Below are positions 1-6,667 of a stretch of 19,674 nt of DNA, in pieces. Origin of the DNA: MGNI01 sp964353875. GTDB lineage: Bacteria > Chloroflexota > Anaerolineae > Anaerolineales > E44-bin32. The notes beneath the pieces were generated by a model. That model saw only the letters and a program-made list of their open reading frames with translations. It made no database searches and was not told the DNA's origin. The stretch covers positions 1 to 19,674 of the forward strand of contig CAYGXU010000056.1 in NCBI GenBank assembly GCA_964353875.1, read 5' to 3'. Position 1 is the stretch's first letter. Each line of letters opens with the position of its first letter. The position numbers and the translations under genes were made by a program.

Positions 1-126
1 ACTTCCGAGTTTGACGGTAAACCGCTGACGTTTGAAGACAAGAAATATCGTTTGACCGGCGTACCGTTCTATAACAACGAAGACGAAAATCAATTCAGGG
101 CGAGCCTTGATTCGGTTTTGAATTAG
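1..126 (+). CDS. 3' end of an unidentified protein gene (partial)
   Basis: An open frame enters at the left edge in phase 1 and ends at the TAG at 124-126, giving the last 41 residues of a protein (it starts TSEFDGKPLTF and ends RASLDSVLN). The composition is that of an ordinary soluble protein: charged, with scattered aromatics and no membrane segment. I do not recognise the family from this short tail. Its stop lies about 50 bases before an attC-like palindrome, the arrangement seen at the 3' end of an integron gene cassette, but the same spacing could be chance. That it codes is supported only by the open phase and the protein-like composition. Confidence 0.55.
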   Translation, partial: TSEFDGKPLTFEDKKYRLTGVPFYNNEDENQFRASLDSVLN

Positions 127-177
127 GCATTACTAACGCAATGAAGTTTAATGAGCAAGTTTTCAAAGGCAAAAGGC

Positions 178-245
178 GGCATAACAACCGCTTGCGGCCG
201 ACGCTATCCGCTACGCTCCGTAACACGGCTGAACCCGGCATTAGC
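178..245 (+). repeat. attC-like imperfect palindrome (integron recombination site or relic)
   Basis: The 68-base stretch has the order of parts of an integron attC (59-base element). It starts with a GGCATAACAA left box, then TTGCGGCCGAC, a short variable middle, then CGGCTGAACCCGG, and ends with CATTAG. GGCCG and CGGCT can pair with one G-T wobble, and the outer boxes are only partly complementary. Typical attC sites carry GCCTAAC and GTTAGGC outer boxes and an inner GCCGAC/GGCTGAAC pair, so the inner part matches well and the outer boxes are degenerate. No integrase gene is visible. It could be a lone cassette relic or a resembling intergenic repeat. Confidence 0.45.
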
Positions 246-773
246 TATCAAGTTCCAACAAAATCATATTCAATAATTAGATTTTATATGTCAAGCCACG
301 CCTCTTCCATAAAATGGATAGACTTCTCTGGCGCGCCGTCTTTACTGATCCCAGAACATAACTGCTCAGCCTTGCGTGCAGACACGGACCCCAAAGGTCT
401 TTCTGGCATAACAAGTAGTTGAATTTGCAGGGAATTTGCGTTGGTGCAAGCCTTTATAGCAGAACTGAACTTTAAGGTCTTTGCCTTAATAGTCGCGTTT
501 CCTTAGCGATGAGTAACTCTGCGTTCATTCTCTATTTATGATCAGACTCTAAGAGGGATCACAATCCCCTCGAGGAATAGAAGAGGATCGAATATTGGAT
601 GCAATCATTTTTCTTTGAAATATTGCCAGGTAGACAAGCTTAGTTTAAGGCTGGGTGAAGTATATCAGTAGCGCGCATTCGCGATTCTATGTACACTTAT
701 GCGCCGTAGTGCAATCCCGACTATGAAGGGTAATCAAAAACTTGCATTCATGGCATGGAAAAGGAGTAGGTAA
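246..773. other. Gene-poor stretch after the attC-like site
   Basis: About 530 bases hold no convincing gene. The plus-strand frame from 141 to 422 runs straight through the palindrome, has no ribosome site and reads as non-protein-like. On the minus strand a 41-residue frame (284-409, start ATG, ends MEEAWLDI) has a more natural composition, and its phase stays open upstream to about 500, but it lacks a Shine-Dalgarno sequence; it may be a cassette or pseudogene remnant. The 10-mer GGCATAACAA of the attC-like left box recurs at 405-414. A small hairpin (GGGAT-CACA-ATCCC) lies at 555-568. The promoter of the next gene could not be picked out with confidence. Confidence 0.4.
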
Positions 774-1394
774 ATGGAACAATCATATTCTTCAACCCGT
801 TCGAGTACAACGACGCCGGCTGTCTTCTCTTATGAAAAGTATTTGTTGAAACGACAGGTTCTAGCGCTGACCGGTAAGATTCGCATTTATTCACCCACGG
901 GCGATTTGGTGATGTTTTCGCAGCAGAAGATGTTCAAACTCCGAGAGGATATCCGCGTTTTCAGCGATGAAACCAAGCAGAGGGAACTTTTATGGATCCA
1001 GGCTCGCCAGATTCTCGATTTCGCTGCGGCCTATGATGTGACCGATACATCTTTGGGAGTGAAAGTTGGCACACTGCGTCGTAAGGGGTTCCGTTCGATG
1101 GTTCGGGACGCCTGGGAGATTTTAAATATCAATGACATTCTGATTGGTACGATCAGTGAGGATAGCATGGGCAAGGCCATGCTTCGCCGCTTGTTGCTGG
1201 GTTCGTTGTTGCCACAAGGCTATGATGTTCTTGTTGGTGAAAATAAAGTGGCGGATTATAAGCAACGTTTTTCCCTTTTCGGCTATGTGATGGATTTGGA
1301 CTTCTCTTCCGATAAAGGGCAGCAGTTAGATCGGCGGCTTGGATTGGCAGCTGCCATCCTGCTTGGGACAATTGAAGGGAGACAATCCGGTTAA
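774..1394 (+). CDS. LURP-one-related / tubby C-terminal-like protein
   Basis: This 206-residue protein has the pattern of the LURP-one-related (scramblase/tubby-like) fold. A run of beta-strand segments begins near residue 24, with KIRIYSPTGDLVMFSQQK, then a charged linker containing REDIRVFSD, then strands such as QILDFAAAYDVTD and the phrase SLGVKVGTLRRKGFRSMVRDAWEIL. The end is a hydrophobic helix (RRLGLAAAILLGTIE), which in this fold threads the beta barrel. There is no signal peptide, and the first 18 residues are low-complexity Ser/Thr. The ATG at 774 is preceded by GGAG at 763-766 with suitable spacing, which fixes the start. The bacterial role of the family is not established; lipid or membrane association is suggested only by homology to scramblases and tubby proteins. 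It appears to be a single-gene unit. Confidence 0.72.
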   Translation: MEQSYSSTRSSTTTPAVFSYEKYLLKRQVLALTGKIRIYSPTGDLVMFSQQKMFKLREDIRVFSDETKQRELLWIQARQILDFAAAYDVTDTSLGVKVGTLRRKGFRSMVRDAWEILNINDILIGTISEDSMGKAMLRRLLLGSLLPQGYDVLVGENKVADYKQRFSLFGYVMDLDFSSDKGQQLDRRLGLAAAILLGTIEGRQSG

Positions 1395-1437
1395 GCTGAT
1401 CTTGAAGCACGTTTGAAAGTATACATATCCTACTATG

Positions 1438-1520
1438 GCATCAGGATGGCGGGAACGGTCTGATTGACGGTAAGAGCAAGAATGTTAGTCCGCGCAATAA
1501 GGGCCGCTCCATCCTGATGC
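1438..1520. other. 83-base imperfect hairpin with perfect 12-bp outer arms
   Basis: The arm GCATCAGGATGG (1438-1449) is exactly complementary to CCATCCTGATGC (1509-1520). Further in, CGGTC (1456-1460) can pair with GGCCG (1502-1506), ATTG (1463-1466) with CAAT (1495-1498), and TAA (1471-1473) with TTA (1485-1487), so the whole segment folds into one long bulged hairpin. There is no T-run directly after it, so it is not a standard intrinsic terminator. It sits between two same-strand genes. It could be a structured RNA, a processing site or a short inverted-repeat element; no flanking target duplication is seen. Confidence 0.5.
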
Positions 1521-1561
1521 TTTCATATTCCCATCCATTATTTCGATGATCCGTGAGAAGG

Positions 1562-1567
1562 TATAAT
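1562..1567 (+). promoter_or_regulatory. Perfect -10 box (TATAAT) before the unknown 150-residue gene
   Basis: TATAAT occurs 28 bases before the chosen GTG start. No good -35 hexamer is found 16-18 bases upstream. Transcription would begin near 1574, which is also the A of an ATG followed by two codons and a TAA stop. Confidence 0.35.
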
Positions 1568-1594
1568 TTAACCATGAGCAATTAAGAATCTTTC

Positions 1595-2047
1595 GTGAGA
1601 AATTATCGATTAGGGTTTGACGAAATGGGAAGAAAAGCCTTATTTGCTGGTTTAGTTGTAGATGAGTATGACCAACCCACTGAGGTTGTTTATGTTGGAG
1701 GCGAGGCGCTCTATGTGGTGAACGATGATGGCTTTCGACGACATATTCAAAGCGAATATGTTGATCGACAGGTGCTTAACCATCTCAGGGATCTCATGTC
1801 GGGCCATGAGGATTTAATCACTGAGGGAACAATGAAAATGATTGGACAGGAGGATATTTTCACCAGGGCCATGATCGAAACCTCTTTGAAAAACGTGGAA
1901 GCTCAATTCGATGCTTTAATCGAACAGGGTTTGCCAGAGGAAGCGCAGGCCTGGTTAGGTATGCTTGGGTTTAAGGTTATGATCGATCTCCATGGGGATG
2001 TCATTGAAGTCATTCAGCCCAGTGAATCGGGAGAATCAAACGAGTAA
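1595..2047 (+). CDS. Conserved-looking protein of unknown function (150 aa)
   Basis: I do not recognise this protein. It is acidic and soluble, without signal peptide or membrane segment. Residues 11-50 look like a small beta-rich unit (GRKALFAGLVVDEYDQPTEV, VYVGGEALYVVNDDGF). Residues 55-130 look helical (the segment after YVDRQVLNHLRDL, then MIGQEDIFTRAMIETSLKN and GLPEEAQAWLGMLGF). The last 20 residues return to a strand (VIEVIQPSES). The frame begins at GTG 1595 with no clear ribosome site; the first in-frame ATG is at 1625 (residue 11). A perfect -10 box lies just upstream. It precedes the thioredoxin-TPR gene by about 160 bases on the same strand, so a link to protein quality control is possible but is only inference. 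Confidence 0.65.
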   Translation: MRNYRLGFDEMGRKALFAGLVVDEYDQPTEVVYVGGEALYVVNDDGFRRHIQSEYVDRQVLNHLRDLMSGHEDLITEGTMKMIGQEDIFTRAMIETSLKNVEAQFDALIEQGLPEEAQAWLGMLGFKVMIDLHGDVIEVIQPSESGESNE

Positions 2048-2206
2048 TTTCCATATTGAATAACGTGTATTCCAAACGGTTTCCACACCTATGGGAGGTT
2101 TTCGATGGGTTATTCACATTTCGTTTCTCTGGCATGGCTTGTGCCAATACTTCTCTAATGGATATGTAGTAAAATGAAACGATCAATATTTTTATGAGGG
2201 ATGCAG

Positions 2207-3043
2207 GTGAGTTTATCTGAATATATTCTTGATGTGGATGAAGCAACCTTTGATTCGGACGTGCTTCTCCGATCTCATGAGCTGCCCGTGGTGGTGGATT
2301 TCTGGGCGCCATGGTGTGGGCCTTGCCGTATCTTAGGACCAATGCTCGAGCGATATGCAATTGAAGCAGGCGGCTCTTTTCTGCTAGCGAAAATCAATGT
2401 AGATAAGAATCCCAATTTAGCCATTCGATATGGGGTTCAGGGTATTCCTGCCGTGAAGGCTTTCGTGAATGGTGAGGTCAAAACTCAATTTGTCGGAGCT
2501 CAGCCAGAATCCCTGGTTCGTCGTTTCATTCAGGAGTTGGCGCCCAGCGAGGCGGATCGCGCCGTAGAGAAGGGAAATAGCCTGCTTGCGACAAGACATT
2601 GGGCCGAGGCAGAGGCAGCTTTTCGAGAGGTTTTTGAGAAGGATGAGACCAATGCTGCGGCTGCTTTGGGGCTCGTGAAGAGCTTATTGATGCAGGGGCA
2701 TGCTCAAGACGCCAATTCAATTCTTGAGAACTTCCCGGCTGGAACCGAGTGGGCAGCAGCTGAACGACTTAAGCCCCTGGCGAAGTACATGGCAGATGTG
2801 GAGGGGAATGGACCACATCCGGAGGATGACCCCATCGCAGCAGAATTTTATCAGGCTGCGCGTTTGATCGTACGCGGCAACATCGCTGCAGCCATGGATG
2901 GATTGTTGGATATCCTTCGTCAGGATAAACATTATCGCAAAGGACAACCGAAAGGGGTCTTACTGGCGCTGTTTGAACTGCTTGGGAATGATGATCCGAT
3001 GACCCGCGAATACCGAGACGAATTGGCCTCTATCCTTTTCTAA
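2207..3043 (+). CDS. Thioredoxin domain fused to TPR-like helices (CnoX/YbbN-like chaperedoxin)
   Basis: Counted from GTG 2207 this is a 278-residue protein. The N-terminal thioredoxin fold carries VVVDFWAPWCGPCR, with the redox cysteines at about C37 and C40, and the cis-proline segment GIPA. From about residue 110 to the end it is helical with TPR-like repeats (AVEKGNSLLATRHWAEAEAA, then ALGLVKSLLMQGHAQDAN, then GNIAAAMDGLLDILRQD). This architecture and length match the CnoX/YbbN family, cytoplasmic holdases that also make mixed disulfides and pass clients to GroEL. E. coli CnoX lacks an active CxxC, whereas this one keeps the canonical CGPC, so thiol reductase activity is expected. ATG 2201 is also in frame, but the GAGGG at 2196-2200 abuts it directly; GTG 2207 has about six bases of spacing and is preferred. 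A terminator follows 17 bases after the stop. Confidence 0.87.
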   Translation: MSLSEYILDVDEATFDSDVLLRSHELPVVVDFWAPWCGPCRILGPMLERYAIEAGGSFLLAKINVDKNPNLAIRYGVQGIPAVKAFVNGEVKTQFVGAQPESLVRRFIQELAPSEADRAVEKGNSLLATRHWAEAEAAFREVFEKDETNAAAALGLVKSLLMQGHAQDANSILENFPAGTEWAAAERLKPLAKYMADVEGNGPHPEDDPIAAEFYQAARLIVRGNIAAAMDGLLDILRQDKHYRKGQPKGVLLALFELLGNDDPMTREYRDELASILF

Positions 3044-3059
3044 GAAAGTCAAACTTCTG

Positions 3060-3089
3060 AAACCGGGATCACTGCCCGGTTTTATTTTT
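3060..3089 (+). terminator. Intrinsic terminator after the thioredoxin-TPR gene
   Basis: AAACCGGG (3060-3067), a 7-base loop and CCCGGTTT (3075-3082) form a perfect 8-bp stem, followed by TATTTTT. It lies 17 bases past the stop codon and ends the plus-strand transcript before the convergent glycosidase gene. Confidence 0.9.
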
Positions 3090-3246
3090 GCGGGGAGGGT
3101 TAATTCCATTCCGGATTATTAGAGTTGGCCGGATATTTTTTATTAGAGTGAGTTCATTCCCAATTAGATTAATCTTCCTCAGCCATCCAATCGGATCGAT
3201 AGCAAGATTGCATTTTTCTGAGAAGAATAGCCTGCCCTGAATGTTT

Positions 3247-5358
3247 CTACTTGAAAACCCTGAATTCCCCCACCAGCAGATACTCAAGACGAGAGCAAGG
3301 TCCCACATAGACCTTGTAAAGGATCGGCTCTACGATCCATTTTGATTGGGAGGGATCATAATAGGCCAGATCTTGCGCGGAGAGCGTAAAGGTCAAACGC
3401 CGCGTTTCGCCAACCTTTAATTTAATTTTTTGAAATCTTTTTAATTCGCGGATAGGTCTTTCTACTTGAGAGCCCTCATATCCTACATAGAGCTGGGCCA
3501 CTTCCTCGCCAGGGTACCCTCCAGCATTACTTAAGTCGACATGAATTTCTATGCTGCCATTTACAGGGCACTTATCCTGGGAAAGGTGCAAGTTGCTATA
3601 TTCGAAGTTCGTGTAACTGAGACCAAAGCCAAAGGGAAAGGCAGGTTCGTGTTCTTCCTTATTGAGCAAGCGATATCCATGCAGATATCCATATTCGATC
3701 GTCTCAGCATCCTTGTTAAAGAAGGGCAAATGCTCAGTGGATTTGGGGAATGTGCAAGGCAATTTCGCACTGGGGTTGACGTCCCCAAAAAGGATGTCCG
3801 CCAAAGCGTGACCGCCCTCCATCCCCACATACCAAGCCATCAGGATTGCGGGAACCCTGGCCCTCCAGCTTTCGGTGATGATGGCGCTGCCTCCAATCAT
3901 GACGACGACGGTGTTGGGGTTGACCGAAGCGATGGCTTCAATCAGTTTCTCATCCTTCCTGGATAAGGTGAGTTGATTGCGGTCGCCGCCTTTAGTAAAC
4001 CACATGAATCGAATGTACTCGCCTTCGTCCTGATGAGTATAGCCAACGATGACGATGGCGATTTCCGCTTCTTGGGCAGCTTTCATCGCTTGTCGAAGCC
4101 GATGCCCCGCTTGATAAAGCACCTCCACCTGATCACCAAGAGCCGCTTTTATGCCATCTAAAGGCGTGACCACATAAAGCGCACGAACCATGCTGCTACC
4201 TTTGTCACCGGTGTTCGCCTTATTGGCAAGATGGCCGATGACGGCAATGCGTTTTACCTTGGATCGATCGATGGGTAAAAGGCAATCGTTTGTAGGCAAT
4301 CGAGGATCGTTCTTGAGCAGCACAATCGACTTTTGAGCTGCTTCGCGCGCCAGGGCGCGATGGCGTTCGCTTAGGACGGCATCAGAAGTATAGCGTTCGG
4401 GTTCGCCTATTTGAGTGAATCGGATCTTTTGCCGTAGGATTCTCAACACAGCTTCATCGATCATTTCCTCGGGTACTTGCCCTACTTCCACGAGTTTCTT
4501 CAGCTTCTTTCCATAATGCATGGTGAAGGGCATTTCGATATCCAAACCAGCCCTGGCTGCCGCGTCGCCATCCCGAATGCCGAACATGAAGTCGGAGATG
4601 ACAAAGCCGTCGAACTTCCATTCCTGCTTGAGGATCTCACGAAGCAGGCGTGAATTGTGGCCACAGTATTGGCCATTGACTTTATTGTAGGCACTCATCA
4701 CTGCAGAGGCGCCCTCGTCAATGCAGCGTTTGAAGTGGGGCAAGTAGATCTCGCGCAAGGTTCGTTCGTCGATACGAACATCCACTTTAAAGCGAGTATT
4801 CTCGATGCTGTTGCAGGCGTAATGTTTAATGCAGGCCATGATGTGCCGCTGGACCCCGCGTACGAGGGCAGCGCCCATCTCGCCAAGATGATAGGGATCC
4901 TCGCCATAAGTCTCCTGGGCACGTCCCCAGGCGGGATGGCGGAGAAGGTTGATACAAACGCCGCCGAAAAAATTTGCTCCCTGGGTGCGCGCCTCAACAC
5001 CGATTGCATCGCCGATGCGCTCCTCCAGGTCAATATCCCAGGAGGCGCCCCGCGCCATGGAAACCGGGAAACAACTGGAGTGGTACATCACCACCCCGCG
5101 TGGGCCATCGCTGAAGCGTATTCCGGGAATGCCCAAGCGCAGGTTTTCCCCAGCGGGAAGCGGTCTTAGGTTATAGCCGTAAAGCATTTGTATGCTGCCC
5201 CGAAAAAGAGGTGTATCTCCCGACATGTGGGCGATCTTCTCATCAAGGCTCATTTGGTCGAGGATTCCCCTTGCCAAAGCTTCAATCTCCGTCCTTGTCC
5301 GTTTATTTTCAGTTTCTAAGTTTCCCCAGAATCCCGGTACCAGTTTGCTGCCAGCCAT
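3247..5358 (-). CDS. Glycoside hydrolase family 3 beta-glycosidase
   Basis: This 703-residue protein has the full three-domain GH3 layout: an N-terminal TIM-like barrel (about 25-300), an alpha/beta sandwich (about 335-560) and a C-terminal fibronectin III-like domain (about 610-695). Visible markers are FSDGPRGV, KHYACNSIE, SAYNKVNG and GFVISDF with the nucleophile D256. The second domain has the loop DEGEYIR...GGDRNQLTLS, where E445 or E447 is the likely acid/base. No signal peptide is present, so it should act in the cytoplasm on imported oligosaccharides or glucosides; substrate cannot be told from sequence. A TTG at 5403 would add 15 residues, but ATG 5358 has a good GAGAGGGA site just upstream and is preferred. 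No sugar transporter or regulator is adjacent. It is a monocistronic gene convergent with the thioredoxin-TPR gene. Confidence 0.92.
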   Translation of the reverse strand: MAGSKLVPGFWGNLETENKRTRTEIEALARGILDQMSLDEKIAHMSGDTPLFRGSIQMLYGYNLRPLPAGENLRLGIPGIRFSDGPRGVVMYHSSCFPVSMARGASWDIDLEERIGDAIGVEARTQGANFFGGVCINLLRHPAWGRAQETYGEDPYHLGEMGAALVRGVQRHIMACIKHYACNSIENTRFKVDVRIDERTLREIYLPHFKRCIDEGASAVMSAYNKVNGQYCGHNSRLLREILKQEWKFDGFVISDFMFGIRDGDAAARAGLDIEMPFTMHYGKKLKKLVEVGQVPEEMIDEAVLRILRQKIRFTQIGEPERYTSDAVLSERHRALAREAAQKSIVLLKNDPRLPTNDCLLPIDRSKVKRIAVIGHLANKANTGDKGSSMVRALYVVTPLDGIKAALGDQVEVLYQAGHRLRQAMKAAQEAEIAIVIVGYTHQDEGEYIRFMWFTKGGDRNQLTLSRKDEKLIEAIASVNPNTVVVMIGGSAIITESWRARVPAILMAWYVGMEGGHALADILFGDVNPSAKLPCTFPKSTEHLPFFNKDAETIEYGYLHGYRLLNKEEHEPAFPFGFGLSYTNFEYSNLHLSQDKCPVNGSIEIHVDLSNAGGYPGEEVAQLYVGYEGSQVERPIRELKRFQKIKLKVGETRRLTFTLSAQDLAYYDPSQSKWIVEPILYKVYVGPCSRLEYLLVGEFRVFK

Positions 5359-5416
5359 CACGGTCCCTCTCTCATCATTCCAATTGTTCTCTTTTTGAAG
5401 CAAGTCGCCAAGCAGT

Positions 5417-5467
5417 ATTATAGTTTGCTTTCTGGTCTATAGGATGGAACTATTTGCAGAACTGCAA
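5417..5467 (-). promoter_or_regulatory. Candidate promoter and operator-like palindrome of the GH3 gene
   Basis: On the minus strand a perfect TATAAT (5417-5422) lies about 60 bases before the glycosidase ATG, without a good -35 box. Further upstream, TTGCAG-AA-CTGCAA (5454-5467) is a 6-2-6 inverted repeat placed near -50, a position typical of an activator site. This would fit sugar-dependent control, but no regulator gene is nearby. The rest of the 305 bases between the GH3 and msrA starts holds nothing else recognisable except the msrA promoter. Confidence 0.3.
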
Positions 5468-5619
5468 TGTCAAAGTCATTGGGCGCCTAACACGAGGTAT
5501 CAGAAAGCTTGTTGCGCGCGAAGCCCTGCTCTCGATCCGTCCCGTCCTATCCCCACTATCTTTAGCAACATATTTCATTACAAGGATATTAATGGACTTA
5601 AGGGGTCAAATTTGGAATA

Positions 5620-5625
5620 TATAAT
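5620..5625 (+). promoter_or_regulatory. -10 box of msrA
   Basis: TATAAT lies 38 bases before the msrA ATG, in an AT-rich run. A poor -35 candidate (TTAAGG) lies 16 bases upstream. The downstream GAGG at 5655-5658 gives the ribosome site. Confidence 0.4.
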
Positions 5626-5663
5626 AGTATACTTATCAAGAGAATAATCTTTGCGAGGTTAAG

Positions 5664-6203
5664 ATGAAGACAGAAATTTCGACACTCGGCGGTGGATGTT
5701 TCTGGTGTCTTGAAGCCATTTATGATCAGCTCCAGGGCGTGGAAGAAGCGGTTTCCGGCTATGCCGGCGGGCATGTACCCCAACCCAGTTACCAAGCGGT
5801 ATGTACGGGTACGACAGGTCATGCCGAAGTAGTTCAGCTTACTTTCGATCCGGAACACATTTCGTATAAGGAAATTCTGCAAGTCTTCTTCACCATTCAT
5901 GACCCAACCACGCTCAATCGACAAGGAGCGGATGTCGGGCCTCAGTATCGCTCGATCATCCTCTACCATGGGCCCGAACAACGGGCAATGGCGGAAGAGG
6001 TCATGGCTGAAATCGAAGCCGAGAAGATATGGGATGCCCCTTTGGTGACCGAATTGCAGCCCTTTAATGTGTTTTACCCTGCAGAGGATGAACATCAGGA
6101 ATATTTCCAACGCAATCCTTCTGCGGGTTATTGTCGGGTGGTGATTGCGCCGAAGGTGGCCAAGTTTCGCCAGAAATTCATGCAACAGCTTAAAGACCAG
6201 TGA
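5664..6203 (+). CDS. msrA: Peptide methionine-S-sulfoxide reductase MsrA
   Basis: This 179-residue enzyme reduces the S-epimer of methionine sulfoxide in proteins, using thioredoxin as electron donor. The hallmark GGGCFWCLEA places the catalytic cysteine at C12. Other family signatures follow: VSGYAGGHVPQPSYQAVCTG, TGHAEVVQLTFDP, FFTIHDPTTLNRQGADVGPQYRS as a segment spanning about residues 73-95, and EDEHQEYF. A second cysteine, C157 in GYCRVV near the C-terminus, is a candidate resolving cysteine. There is no signal peptide, so it is cytoplasmic. The start has GAGG at good spacing. It is a single gene; the thioredoxin-TPR protein upstream could in principle supply reducing power, but nothing in the sequence links the two. 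Confidence 0.97.
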   Translation: MKTEISTLGGGCFWCLEAIYDQLQGVEEAVSGYAGGHVPQPSYQAVCTGTTGHAEVVQLTFDPEHISYKEILQVFFTIHDPTTLNRQGADVGPQYRSIILYHGPEQRAMAEEVMAEIEAEKIWDAPLVTELQPFNVFYPAEDEHQEYFQRNPSAGYCRVVIAPKVAKFRQKFMQQLKDQ

Positions 6204-6373
6204 GCATGGGAGTACCTTGCGAACCGAGTTGGTTGGCTGCCGATCCACGAATAAGCAGAGGCTATTCTGGGCAAGGATTTTGTTATGATATGCCCCTGGC
6301 GTAGATTTTTTAGGGGGATACTATCCAATTGCCATAGTCTGATAATAAATGAAGCTGGGCTTTCAAGCGCCGA

Positions 6374-6409
6374 TAATAAAAAAGCAGCTCTATAAGTAAG
6401 AGCCGCTTT
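6374..6409 (-). terminator. Intrinsic terminator of the tRNA-Leu gene
   Basis: Read on the minus strand just after the tRNA, AAAGC-G-GCTCTTA, a CTTA loop and TAGAGC-T-GCTTT form a long stem with one internal mismatch, followed by a T-rich run (TTTTATTAT). It begins about nine bases past the tRNA 3' end. Confidence 0.88.
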
Positions 6410-6417
6410 GGCAAATA

Positions 6418-6501
6418 TGGGGCGGGAGGGAGTCGAACCCACACGCTCTTGCGAGCAGAGGATTTTAAGTCCCCGGCGTCTGCCAATTCCGCCACCGCCC
6501 C
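6418..6501 (-). tRNA. tRNA-Leu, anticodon UAA
   Basis: On the minus strand the gene folds as a class II tRNA. The acceptor arms GGGGCGG and CCGCCCC are perfect, followed by discriminator A; CCA is not encoded. The D region reads GCGGAATTGGCAGACGC. The anticodon stem GGGGA/TCCTC encloses CTTAAAA, with anticodon TAA. The long variable arm GCTC-GCAA-GAGC is typical of tRNA-Leu. The T arm is GTGGG-TTCGACT-CCCTC, with one T-T mismatch at its second pair. Length is 84 bases including the discriminator. Promoter and terminator flank it closely, so it is a single-tRNA unit. Confidence 0.96.
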
Positions 6502-6509
6502 ATAACGTG

Positions 6510-6537
6510 ATTCTATTCCTGACTGGGAGGGCGTCAA
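6510..6537 (-). promoter_or_regulatory. Promoter of tRNA-Leu
   Basis: On the minus strand TTGACG (6532-6537), a 16-base spacer and TAGAAT (6510-6515) make a good housekeeping-type promoter. The expected start near 6503 lies only one or two bases before the mature tRNA 5' end. Confidence 0.65.
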
Positions 6538-6651
6538 GCCTTTTCACCCAGGTCATTCAAAGGCAAATTGATAGAGATGTGCAACAAGAGCTAAAGGAGA
6601 AATCCATCATCGAGAGGGCTGGAATGCAGGTATTGACTTCCCAGCACAAGC

Positions 6652-6667
6652 GCGGGGCATGCCCCGC
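6652..6667. repeat. Perfect 16-bp palindrome GCGGGGCATGCCCCGC
   Basis: GCGGGGCATGCCCCGC equals its own reverse complement and is loosely extended by CCAG/CTGG outside. It lies between the divergent tRNA-Leu and secA promoters. It may be a regulator-binding site or one copy of a dispersed GC-rich palindromic repeat. The surrounding stretch 6538-6802 shows no gene. Confidence 0.5.

Noticed and set aside
141..422. 93-codon plus-strand frame
   Set aside because: It runs through the attC-like palindrome, has no ribosome site and gives a composition unlike a folded protein.
1397..1594. 6S RNA as an identity for the hairpin region
   Set aside because: The hairpin is 83 bases, well short of typical 6S RNA, and lacks the large central open bubble.
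3541..5423. Several long plus-strand frames inside the glycosidase region
   Set aside because: They are shadows of the minus-strand GH3 gene, which has complete family motifs.
5598..6248. 216-codon minus-strand frame opposite msrA
   Set aside because: It overlaps msrA entirely and shows no family motif; msrA is certain.
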